Part shown: piece by piece, positions 34,769 to 42,671 of the stretch
Layout: the number at the start of each line of letters is the position of its first letter
Position numbering within the stretch: the first letter of the stretch is position 1
Assembly (NCBI GenBank): GCA_028292485.1
Contig: JAQGMG010000015.1
Span: 62,001 to 126,000 of the forward strand
DNA: 64,000 nucleotides
Direction of reading: 5' to 3'
Origin: Rhodocyclales bacterium
GTDB taxonomy: Bacteria > Pseudomonadota > Gammaproteobacteria > Burkholderiales > Rhodocyclaceae
The notes under the pieces: generated by a model
What the model saw: the letters and a program-made list of their open reading frames with translations, nothing else
The model's database searches: none
What the model was told of the DNA's origin: nothing
Position numbers and translations under genes: made by a program

Positions 34769-34941
34769 CTCTCACCGCAGAGACGCAAAGAACGCAGAGG
34801 GCCACAGAGAAACCCGGGTTTGGCCATCTCCTTGGTACGCGCGGCCCGATTCAAACTGTCCAAAGAGGAAGTACTGGCGCGGAAGCGCATTTTTCTTGCC
34901 CTCAGGATTTTCTCTGCGTCCTCAGCGCCTCTGCGGTGGGC
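34769..34941. repeat. MITE-like inverted-repeat element with CACCGCAGAG ends
   Basis: The left end reads CTCACCGCAGAGACGCAAAG, continuing with AACGCAGAGGGCCACAGAG. The right end (34907-34941) is its imperfect reverse complement, TTCTCTGCGTCCTCAGCGCC followed by TCTGCGGTGGG. The roughly 90-nt middle has no gene. This GCAGAGACGCAGAG-type sequence recurs in the intergenic DNA of many proteobacteria. No transposase is present. Confidence 0.65.
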
Positions 34942-34987
34942 TGCCCGCAGAGCCTGGGGGGCCAATGCCTTGTCCGCTGCGGGCTTG

Positions 34988-36202
34988 TCAGCCGTTACGC
35001 GTGCCGCATTCGCCGCAGAAAACATCATCAGCTGCCAGCGGTGCTTTGCAACCGATGCAATAGCGTTGTGCGCTGGCGCTCGGTCGTAGCACGGTCTGAT
35101 CGGGATCGGCCGCAGGTGTTTCAGCTGTCGGTTTCGCGGCAGATGCACGCGCATTGGCTTGCATCTGTGCAGCGCGCTCGCTGGCCTGGCGGGCTTTTTC
35201 GCGGGCCTTGTCGAGCGAGCCCTGCAGCATGGCTGCAGAGCCGCTGACATCCAGACCATCCATGGTCCGCAGATAGATCAGGCACAGGCCCTTGATGAAT
35301 ATGAGCACCGGCAAGGTGGCGCCAATGGCGAACAGCACGCCCGTGCCGAAGGCACTTCCGCCACCGCCGGGCATGAAGCTGCCGAGGCCGCCGAGCACGC
35401 CACGCTCGGCATATGGATTGAACGGCTCGCGCCCGTATGCGACATGCATGAAAGGACTTGCTGCATTGCCGGCATCGCTGTAGCCCTCAGGCATGCTCAT
35501 GCCGACATGCATGCCAGCTGCCATGCCTTGCACCACCATATAGCCGGAGATGAGGATGCCACCGATGATCATGGCGGTGAACGCGACGAGAAAGCCGAGC
35601 AGGATGAGGCGAATCAGGATTTCGAGCGGACGCTGGCGCAGCACCGCCAGCAGCCGGGAGAGCGCTGCAAACACGCCGTGCCCTTCCCATATCGCAGGTG
35701 CCAGGACTGCCGCGCTGACGTTGAAAGCCGCGTAGAAGGTGACGCCCATGATGATGGAGGCCACTGGCAGGACGATGCCGTACAGGGCGTTACCGATACC
35801 GGGAATCTTGCAGATGAACAGGATCACGGCCAGCGCGAGCAGCATCACGATGACAATCGCCAAGATGCTCAGACCGGCACCAACCAATCGCGGCGTACAC
35901 ACCACGCCGAGCAGCAACGAGTCCGCCAGACTTGGCGGTACGTCGCCCTTGGCCTCGGCCATCAATTGCGAGCCGACGGCGGAATAGCCTACCAGTGCCG
36001 CGCCTGCGGTCAGGATGAAACACAGCAGACTGAGGAAGCCATGCGAAAAAGCGAGGTAGCCTGTCAGTCCGCCGAGTGCCGCGAGCACGAGCAGCGTCGC
36101 CAGGGTCAGCGTCAGTGCCCGCCAGTTCCTGACTGCACTGAATGCATCCATCATGTCTGCGCCCGGCAATGGCCTGGTGCCGCCCTGGGTATCGATGCTC
36201 AT
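34988..36202 (-). CDS. Multi-pass membrane protein with C-terminal zinc ribbon
   Basis: This 404-residue protein has about six to eight hydrophobic helices between residues 25 and 240, a Gly/Met-rich loop (250-300), one more helix pair (305-335), then a charged helix and a C-terminal zinc ribbon, CIGCKAPLAADDVFCGECG. Just before the ribbon lies DPDQTVLRP, which resembles the phospho-threonine peptides bound by FHA domains. GGGGAG precedes the ATG at 36202. It is the last gene of a four-gene minus-strand set sharing zinc ribbons. No function is recognised; the helices could form a scaffold or channel, which is unproven. Confidence 0.7.
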   Translation of the reverse strand: MSIDTQGGTRPLPGADMMDAFSAVRNWRALTLTLATLLVLAALGGLTGYLAFSHGFLSLLCFILTAGAALVGYSAVGSQLMAEAKGDVPPSLADSLLLGVVCTPRLVGAGLSILAIVIVMLLALAVILFICKIPGIGNALYGIVLPVASIIMGVTFYAAFNVSAAVLAPAIWEGHGVFAALSRLLAVLRQRPLEILIRLILLGFLVAFTAMIIGGILISGYMVVQGMAAGMHVGMSMPEGYSDAGNAASPFMHVAYGREPFNPYAERGVLGGLGSFMPGGGGSAFGTGVLFAIGATLPVLIFIKGLCLIYLRTMDGLDVSGSAAMLQGSLDKAREKARQASERAAQMQANARASAAKPTAETPAADPDQTVLRPSASAQRYCIGCKAPLAADDVFCGECGTRNG

Positions 36203-36289
36203 GAAACTCCCCTCGATATAGTCGTCAGGAAAGCCTGAACAAGCCTGGTCGCAATTTCGCAACTGACGCGACGCTTATTCAGAGCTCCT

Positions 36290-36922
36290 TCAATTGAACT
36301 GCTTCTGGTCCAGCGGCTGGTAGAAAATCGCAGTGTCTTTCGCCTGCTTTGCTTCGAAAACCTGTACGTCCGGCTTCTGGTTATTGTTAGCCGATGCGAT
36401 CCCTTCGTTCAACCATTGCGTCACACGAGGTTTGATGGAGGCCGTAACGCTGACGACGATTTGCTGTGTCTCGTGCGCGCTGGCTTGGGCAGCATGCTTG
36501 CCGAGTTCGCGTATGGCTTCGGCCCAGACCTTGTCGCTGGCCCTGATCTTGTCGAGGGGCAGCGGCCGCAGCACCACGTTCTTGACGGCATCGATCTGCT
36601 CGGTCTTGCCGCTTGCTTCGTCGCGCTTCTGTACCCGTGTAACCACGATGCTGAGCGGCAGCTTCTGCGCCTGGGCACGACTTGCAAAGCCGCGCGCTTC
36701 GGCCAGGTCCTGCTCCTTGCCTTGACGCCAGGACAGATTGCCGTCACCCGCAGGCTTGCTGGCAGGCTTTGCGCAATCGCTACAGGCAGCAGGTGGGCGA
36801 GCGGGTTCGGCACGCGTGGGGGTATTGGCTTGAGATTCCTTCGGCTTGTCGCCATCACTTGCACAAGCAGCCAACAGCGAAATCGCCAATGCACAAGCAT
36901 AAACGGTGACTTTCATTTTCAT
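36290..36922 (-). CDS. Hypothetical lipoprotein in the zinc-ribbon cluster
   Basis: A 210-residue lipoprotein starting MKMKVTVYACALAISLLAACASDG, with its lipid Cys at residue 20. A Pro-rich spacer contains ACSDCAK, a CxxC pair that may bind metal or form a disulfide. The rest (EQDLAEARGFASRAQAQKLPLSIVVTRVQKRD; VVSVTASIKPRVTQWLNEGI) looks like an alpha/beta fold with no clear relative. The start at 36922 has AGGAGC upstream. It lies 24 nt after the stop of the zinc-ribbon protein gene, consistent with one operon. The function is unknown. Confidence 0.68.
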   Translation of the reverse strand: MKMKVTVYACALAISLLAACASDGDKPKESQANTPTRAEPARPPAACSDCAKPASKPAGDGNLSWRQGKEQDLAEARGFASRAQAQKLPLSIVVTRVQKRDEASGKTEQIDAVKNVVLRPLPLDKIRASDKVWAEAIRELGKHAAQASAHETQQIVVSVTASIKPRVTQWLNEGIASANNNQKPDVQVFEAKQAKDTAIFYQPLDQKQFN

Positions 36923-36946
36923 CGGGTAAAGCTCCTGATCGTTCAA

Positions 36947-37882
36947 TTATTGGTTCAGCAAGCGCTGTAGCGCTTCTTCGGCCTGTTTGCGCTTGGCCGC
37001 CGCTGCATCCTGTTTGGGTTTTGGCTTGGGTTTCTTCACGGCAGCAGCAGCTTCCTGCGAGGTCTTGTCTGTTTCGCCAGGCGTTGCCTTGGGTAACGGC
37101 GGTGGCACGGGTTCTGCCGCGACCGGCACGGGTGCAGGTGGGACCGCTGCGGGCGTCGACGGTTCCGGCTGGATCAGGGGTGCCGACTGCGGCTCGGGAA
37201 GCGGTGCAGAGGCCAGCACTGCGGGCACACTTTGCGATGCGTCGACGGCTGCCGAAGCCTCTGCTTGCGGCACCGAGGCGGTGTCGATCACCACACCGGG
37301 TTGCTCTGGTGAATGTCCGCTCATCAACAGCAGCGCGCTGACCAGCGCGGCAACGATGAATGCGCCAGCGCCCAGGCCGAGGGCCAGATAATTGCGTTGG
37401 GGTGCCTTGTGTTGCGCCTTTGCCTGATCGTGCATGCTCACGGACATGGTCGCAGCCGATTTCGGCGCCGGGTCGCGATGGTCTTGCTGGACGGGGGCCG
37501 CGGCGGGACGGCTTGCAGACGCAGCTGCCAATGAGGACTGCTGCGCCTCTTCGCGCACCCGCGCCAGCATGGCGTCGCGCGCCTGCGGTGTGAGGATGAC
37601 CGTCTTGTTCGCGTCATCGTCTTCTTCATACGGCTGCCTGGCGGCGCCCGTAAACGGTGTGTTTGGTGCCGTTGGTGCCGGTGGTGCAACAGGTGCCGGC
37701 GGCGCAGCACTGGCCACGGGCTGGGCCGAGCCGCAGCGTTTGCAGAACTTGGCGCCCGCTTTTACGGGTGCGGCGCAGACCACGCAGTCGACGGTGGCTG
37801 GCGGGCTCAATGCTCCCCCGCATTGGTGGCAAAACGTCTTGCCATCCAGGTTTTCTGCGTTACAGGCGGGGCAAACATTCAT
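36947..37882 (-). CDS. Double zinc-ribbon protein with single membrane span and Pro/Ala-rich periplasmic tail
   Basis: A 311-residue protein. Two N-terminal zinc ribbons are plain: CPACNAENLDGKTFCHQCG (4-22) and CVVCAAPVKAGAKFCKRCG. A DDDANKTVILTP motif follows near residue 92, then a single helix (about 167-187, LALGLGAGAFIVAALVSALLLMSG) and a long Pro/Ala/Glu tail ending in a Lys-rich coiled coil. This topology suits a cytoplasmic sensor linked to the envelope. AGGAAC precedes the start. The TVILTP element recurs as TVLRP in the 404-residue neighbour. No enzyme motif is present. Confidence 0.7.
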   Translation of the reverse strand: MNVCPACNAENLDGKTFCHQCGGALSPPATVDCVVCAAPVKAGAKFCKRCGSAQPVASAAPPAPVAPPAPTAPNTPFTGAARQPYEEDDDANKTVILTPQARDAMLARVREEAQQSSLAAASASRPAAAPVQQDHRDPAPKSAATMSVSMHDQAKAQHKAPQRNYLALGLGAGAFIVAALVSALLLMSGHSPEQPGVVIDTASVPQAEASAAVDASQSVPAVLASAPLPEPQSAPLIQPEPSTPAAVPPAPVPVAAEPVPPPLPKATPGETDKTSQEAAAAVKKPKPKPKQDAAAAKRKQAEEALQRLLNQ

Positions 37883-37964
37883 GCTGAGTTCCTTGGTCGG
37901 ATCATCGTGTCAAGTAGACGGCAGTAGAGCGCAAATATTGATATCGTGCGCCTGGCGTTGCGGG

Positions 37965-39749
37965 CTATGCGTGAAGTGGTGCTCCACATGCGCCGCAAAA
38001 AACGTCGCGCGGCTCGACTGGGGCTGCACAGCGCGGGCAGAGTCTGGCCGTTTCACCCGTAGCAGTCGTCATCGCAGCCCCGATGGTAGCGCCTATGCGT
38101 TGTGGTGCAGTCGTGCCGACCGTCGGTTGATTGAGCCGGGACAGCTGCGCATGGCGCTCCATGTCCGCAGCAGCACCTGGCGCCAGAATGATGGACTGGC
38201 TCTCGGCGAACTTGCGCAGCTGTGCCGTCAGATGCTCGGCCGCCTGTGGCACGGCGAGCATGCCGACGATAGAGCGCGCAGCATCCTTGCCGAATGCCAC
38301 GGTGGCGACATCCGCCACCCATAATCTGAATGTCATGGACTCGATCTGTACCACCGAGCTGTTGGTACGGATCGAATCATTGAGCACGTTGCCGTAGTTC
38401 ATGTTGGCGCTGACGTACTGACCGCGCATTTCCATCCAGTACAGCCGCGACTTGAAATCGAAGCGATTCCACAAAGCATGCGCCGCGCCCAGTGCGTAAT
38501 GGCCAATGGCCGAGAAGGCCAGCGCGTAGAACAACCAGCCATGCAGGTTTTCGAAACTCAGCGTGTCCTGCATGCGCAGGCCCAGCATGAACCAGCACAC
38601 CGCCGCGATGGCATGCGCCGCGAAGCCAAGCGCATCGAGGCTCAGGATGAATACATGGCGTGGCTCCGATAGCGCGGAGCCTAGCGTCGGTGCGTCGCGC
38701 TCGGCGGGCGTGGGCTGTGTTTCCTCGAGCAGATCGGCCTGGAAACTACCGGTCTTTTCATTGAGATCGATGGCTGGCTCGTGCCGTGTATAGCGGCGAT
38801 TGGGCATCTGGTCGACCCATGCATGTTGCATCACACGATCGAACTCCGTCATGACCTGCGATGGATGACAGTTGATGCTCCAGGTCTCCGTCGCACATGC
38901 CACCGTAGTGTTCGGTGCCGAACGCACCTGACGGACGAGTGCCAGGAAGAACAGGCCGAACGCCACGATGCCGAAGATCATGACGATGAAGACATGCGGG
39001 AACGGCGACAGCCCGCCGAGGCCGGGCAGGGCGTCACCGAAAAGGGCCAATAGGGCAGGGCCGACGATGGAGAAGGCGCACAGCAGCACCAGCTTGCCGA
39101 CAGAGAGTACGTCGTGACCGGAGCCGATGTTCACCGAACTCGAGCGCCACAACAATATCTTCAATGCATAAACGAGGTAGACCAGGCCGATCCAGTCGAC
39201 GATTTTGCCACCAGCGTTGCCACCACCGATGCTGCCGAACAGCAGTACGAGCAACATCGACACGAAGATGATCGTCATGTTGAGCAGATTCCTGAACTGC
39301 ACGCTTGCCAGCGTCTGCAGCGTGGCGGGGGCGTAGATCAGGTTGGGCACCAAGGTGTAGAGCACGCCCTGGACCGGGCCGCTGGGCTCGGTCAGTGGCA
39401 GTGCCTGGTGCAGCAATGTGTCGCTGATATGCTTGGCCGGCGCGCTCGTGCCTGGCTGGTTTTGCGGTACGTCGGGAGCAAGGCTCGTCGGCCGGCCACG
39501 ACCGAAGAAGAAACGCAGCTGCGTCAAGGCGCGGGCCAGGTAGCCGCCACCCAGTACCAGCAGCGCCAGCGCCACGATGATTGCGAGGAATTTTGCGGAC
39601 CGTCCCGCTTCGGCCAGATGTGCACGGGTGATCAGGAGCAGCGCGACACCGGCGGCGATGTACAGGGCGCTGCACAGGGCGAAGAAGATGTTCTCGACCT
39701 TGAGCGGGTTGGGAATCTGTTTGCTGCTGTTGCTGAAGTCGTATGTCAT
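37965..39749 (-). CDS. Large multi-pass membrane protein with C-terminal zinc ribbon
   Basis: This 594-residue protein has helices at about 22-42, 52-72, 150-172, 185-205, 220-290 and 370-430. A soluble region follows (VACATETWSINCHPSQVMTEFDRVM; then GKDAARSIVGMLAVPQAAEHLTAQLRKF), and a zinc ribbon CPRCAAPVEPRDVFCGACG closes the protein. It is the first gene of the four-gene set. The ATG at 39749 begins just before the first helix; the longer open frame upstream is not supported by any Shine-Dalgarno, and neither start has a strong one. The function is unknown. Confidence 0.68.
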   Translation of the reverse strand: MTYDFSNSSKQIPNPLKVENIFFALCSALYIAAGVALLLITRAHLAEAGRSAKFLAIIVALALLVLGGGYLARALTQLRFFFGRGRPTSLAPDVPQNQPGTSAPAKHISDTLLHQALPLTEPSGPVQGVLYTLVPNLIYAPATLQTLASVQFRNLLNMTIIFVSMLLVLLFGSIGGGNAGGKIVDWIGLVYLVYALKILLWRSSSVNIGSGHDVLSVGKLVLLCAFSIVGPALLALFGDALPGLGGLSPFPHVFIVMIFGIVAFGLFFLALVRQVRSAPNTTVACATETWSINCHPSQVMTEFDRVMQHAWVDQMPNRRYTRHEPAIDLNEKTGSFQADLLEETQPTPAERDAPTLGSALSEPRHVFILSLDALGFAAHAIAAVCWFMLGLRMQDTLSFENLHGWLFYALAFSAIGHYALGAAHALWNRFDFKSRLYWMEMRGQYVSANMNYGNVLNDSIRTNSSVVQIESMTFRLWVADVATVAFGKDAARSIVGMLAVPQAAEHLTAQLRKFAESQSIILAPGAAADMERHAQLSRLNQPTVGTTAPQRIGATIGAAMTTATGETARLCPRCAAPVEPRDVFCGACGAPLHA

Positions 39750-39928
39750 CTTGGTCGTGTGGACATCGTGGTATGGCAACAGACCCTGAACAGCGGGTTG
39801 TGACGGGTGTTTTTTGCGCAGCGGCCGGCGATGCCGCAGCTTCCCGCAAGCTTGCGGCAAGCATTATCGCACTCTGACGACTACAAGTCGCCGCGGCAAT
39901 CGGGAGCGTGGCTTGCTATGCGCGCCTT

Positions 39929-41647
39929 CTATGCGACATCCAGCTTGCCTTCCAGGCCAAGCCTGACATACCTGCACACCTGCAGGCCGGCAAGCGTGGC
40001 TGGCGCGAAGTCGGCAGAAACATGCGGATCGGCTGGGCGCAGGCGTAACCAGAAATTGCTTGCCGTGGCAGCATCGTGCGCTTCTTCCAGCCAGCCGATC
40101 AGCACACCCCGCGGCCCGGCTTCGTTGCAGGCCGCGTGCAGCAATGCCAGTGGATCGCGACTGTTCATGATGCGGGCATCGCCTTGCCACTGCACGGCCT
40201 GGGCAATAATCGCGAGCAATTGCCCGGGCTGGCTTTGCAGGAAGGCAAAGGGCATCGCCATGCCGTCTTCCTTGATGGTTTGCAGTGTCTGCAGGGTCGC
40301 TGCAATGGGGCCGCCCAAGCTGCTGAGGCGGAGGATGGCACCGGCTGGCAATGCCGTTTCGTCGGCATCGCGCATGCAACTCAAAGCGCCGAAAAGTCCT
40401 GCTTCGGCCCACGTGCCGATACGACGCGGCCGTTGGCCGAGCAGCGTGGCGAGGGCTTCGCGCCAGCCATCCGGCAATGCCGGCCCGCTGCGACCGCACA
40501 CTTCCCACAGACGAAACCGATGGACGACATCGGCCTCAGGTTCGTGCGGCTCGATGCCATTGTCCTGCAGCACGGCGCAGGCATGGCTGCCGCCAAAGCC
40601 GATGATGCTGGCGAGCAGCCGTGCGCTATGTGTCGGGGCCATCGCGTCGAGGCAGTGAGGCAGGCTGTCGTCCTGAGCGTGCTGCACGGTAGGCCAGACA
40701 CCGGCCTCCAGGCTGGCTGTCAGCAGTGCGATCTCCGCGGCACCGGATGCGCCTAGCGTATGCCCGATATGCGCCTTCAGGCTGGTCAAGGCAGGTGTCA
40801 GAGAGAACACTTCATCAACGGCACCGAGCTCCAGCGCATCGTTAGTGGGGCTGCCAGCCGCCTGCAGCTTGATCAGGTCGATCGTATCGGCACGCAGCCC
40901 GCTGACGCGCAATGCCTCGCGCCAGCATGAGATCACCGCACGTGCCGAAGCGCCCGTGGCGTCCTGGCCGTCGACGACGCATGCGCCACCGCACAGCGTC
41001 CAGCGTTGTGGCGCCGTGCTCAAGCGCAGGGCTGCCACGGCCTCGCCAAGTACCAGACCGTCCCTGCCGGCGCCGAGCGGGCGTGCGGCCTGTTCCGAGA
41101 GTAACTGCATGGCCGCAAAGCCGCTCTGCGTATAGCGGTTTGCCAGTTCGACGCCCAGCACCATCGCTTCTACAAACGGGCCATCGCGCAGCATCTGTGA
41201 CGCGCTGAGCAACGCATTGATGGACGACGTGCAGGCTGTCGACACCCAGTACACCGGCCCTTGCCAATCCAGCCAGCACGCAATCTCCTCGGCCTCGGCG
41301 TGCATGTCGTGCAGACGCACCTGGTCGCGCTCGATTGCGCCCATGTTGAGTGAGGAGCTGGCGATGAACAGTGGCGCGTTTCGTAACTGCTCGCCGCCGG
41401 CTTCGCGCACGACATTCGTGATGATGTTGCGGGCGCGTGCCGTCCATGCGGCAGGATCGACGGGAGCTGTATCGCCGATCGTGAAGTACGGATATGGCGA
41501 AGTCATTTCTCCTTCGGCCACGGCGGGCTTTACACCGCCCGCTGCCAGGCCCGCGACGCTTTCGAAAAGCGTGTTGCCGAGCGCGCAAGCCAGCCCGCGG
41601 CCAGCGATATGAATGTTGCGCGATGAATTACGGCCTGCTTCAGTCAT
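39929..41647 (-). CDS. Ketosynthase-like protein with substituted active site (Cys-Gln-His)
   Basis: This 572-residue protein of the beta-ketoacyl synthase fold has the nucleophile Cys139 in VSTACTSSINAL, the motif LKAHIGHTLGASGA with His296, and the closing GFGGSHACAVLQ. At the position of the first catalytic His (NAHGTST in FabF) it reads LQAAGSP, so the His is Gln262. Decarboxylative condensation normally needs both His residues, so the reaction may differ, for example acyl transfer without decarboxylation. About 190 extra residues follow the fold. It is the last gene of the nine-gene operon; its start overlaps the hydrolase stop by 4 nt. Confidence 0.78.
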   Translation of the reverse strand: MTEAGRNSSRNIHIAGRGLACALGNTLFESVAGLAAGGVKPAVAEGEMTSPYPYFTIGDTAPVDPAAWTARARNIITNVVREAGGEQLRNAPLFIASSSLNMGAIERDQVRLHDMHAEAEEIACWLDWQGPVYWVSTACTSSINALLSASQMLRDGPFVEAMVLGVELANRYTQSGFAAMQLLSEQAARPLGAGRDGLVLGEAVAALRLSTAPQRWTLCGGACVVDGQDATGASARAVISCWREALRVSGLRADTIDLIKLQAAGSPTNDALELGAVDEVFSLTPALTSLKAHIGHTLGASGAAEIALLTASLEAGVWPTVQHAQDDSLPHCLDAMAPTHSARLLASIIGFGGSHACAVLQDNGIEPHEPEADVVHRFRLWEVCGRSGPALPDGWREALATLLGQRPRRIGTWAEAGLFGALSCMRDADETALPAGAILRLSSLGGPIAATLQTLQTIKEDGMAMPFAFLQSQPGQLLAIIAQAVQWQGDARIMNSRDPLALLHAACNEAGPRGVLIGWLEEAHDAATASNFWLRLRPADPHVSADFAPATLAGLQVCRYVRLGLEGKLDVA

Positions 41648-42366
41648 GGGTTGATTCCGTTGTCTTGCTCGTCGGTATGGCGTTGAACGAAGGCTTCAAT
41701 CGCCCTTGCCGCTTGTTCCGGTTCCGTTTGCAGCACCATGTGCGGCGCCCGGACGCGAACGCATGTCACATCGGGTTTTACCGCAAGAATTCTCTGGAAA
41801 TTCCAGGCGGGCACGACGCGATCCTGCGTGCCCTGGATATAAAGCATGGGTACCGCACATGCCGAAAGTTCTTTGCGCACGTCCACACCCACGACCTCTC
41901 TCACGCGGCCGGCGAACACGGCTGCGGCCACTTGTCCCAATGCCTGAGCGGACAGTGCCGCCAGCTGCGGCGTGGCATAGCCATGCATCAGCGCCTTGAG
42001 TCGTGCGTAATGCGGGAAAGCGCGGAACGGAAATGGCCGTACCAAGGCAGAAGCCCAGCCCGGTACGAAAGGATATGGGCAAGTAATGAACGAGGCGCTC
42101 AATATCAGCGCACGCAATCCCTCGGGACGAGTCGCAGCGATGCGCAAGGACAGCGGACCGCCGAAGGATTCCCCGAGCAATACATACGGGTCATGTTGCG
42201 GCAGGTTTTGCAGCACGCGCGGCAGCAAGGCGTCGTAACCGAGCACTTGCCTGTCGGGATAAGTGATCACCACAGGCTCGATTGACGGGGCCAAGGCCTG
42301 CAACAAGGGCTTGAATAACACGCCCGTGCCATCCAGGCCCGGCAGCAAAACGAGCTTGGTGCGCAT
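41644..42366 (-). CDS. Alpha/beta hydrolase in the resorcinol-type operon
   Basis: A 240-residue alpha/beta hydrolase. The oxyanion region is LLPGLDGTGVLF, the nucleophile Ser67 lies in LLGESFGGPLSLR, and the acid and base appear in GTQDRVVP and RAPHMVLQ. No signal peptide or lid domain is evident, so it acts in the cytoplasm. In this setting it could act as a thioesterase that frees products from the carrier protein or edits misprimed carriers; this is an inference from neighbours. It starts 6 nt after the carrier-protein gene and overlaps the ketosynthase-like gene in an ATGA junction. Confidence 0.82.
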   Translation of the reverse strand: MRTKLVLLPGLDGTGVLFKPLLQALAPSIEPVVITYPDRQVLGYDALLPRVLQNLPQHDPYVLLGESFGGPLSLRIAATRPEGLRALILSASFITCPYPFVPGWASALVRPFPFRAFPHYARLKALMHGYATPQLAALSAQALGQVAAAVFAGRVREVVGVDVRKELSACAVPMLYIQGTQDRVVPAWNFQRILAVKPDVTCVRVRAPHMVLQTEPEQAARAIEAFVQRHTDEQDNGINP

Positions 42367-42372
42367 ATTGCG

Positions 42373-42660
42373 CTAGCGCTGCGCCACCGGTTTGGCCCCA
42401 CGCTCGACCAGGTATTTTGCGAGGCCTTCCAGCGACGTCATCGCGCGCCGTGTGTCCTTGCTGTCGGCAAGCCGTATCCCATATGCCTTCTGGATAGCCA
42501 TTGAAATCTGCAGCGCATCCAGCGAATCGAGTTGCAGCCGCGATGCGTTGCCGAAAAGAATCTCGGTTTTGCTCACGCCGCCGCCAGGAACCGGCTTTTC
42601 GCTGGCGTCGAGTATCAACATCAGGAGTTCGTCAATGAATGAGTCGAGGTCGGTCTGCAT
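42373..42660 (-). CDS. Acyl carrier protein
   Basis: This 95-residue four-helix carrier has the phosphopantetheine attachment Ser46 in LQLDSLDALQISMAIQKAYGI. The DSL motif and the following acidic helix are typical of carrier proteins. An insertion (SEKPVPGGGVSKTEILFGNAS) before the site sets it apart from the fatty-acid AcpP. It would carry the growing or finished acyl chain for the neighbouring KAS enzymes. Dialkylresorcinol operons commonly include their own carrier gene (darC). The spacing to both neighbours is about 6-11 nt. Confidence 0.85.
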   Translation of the reverse strand: MQTDLDSFIDELLMLILDASEKPVPGGGVSKTEILFGNASRLQLDSLDALQISMAIQKAYGIRLADSKDTRRAMTSLEGLAKYLVERGAKPVAQR

Positions 42661-42671
42661 GGATGAAACCT

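Noticed and set aside
34769-34941. Possible insertion sequence
   Set aside because: No transposase frame fits between the inverted ends; it is better described as a non-autonomous repeat.
35159-36238. A 359-codon plus-strand frame over the zinc-ribbon membrane gene
   Set aside because: His/Gln/Arg-rich shadow of the hydrophobic minus-strand protein.
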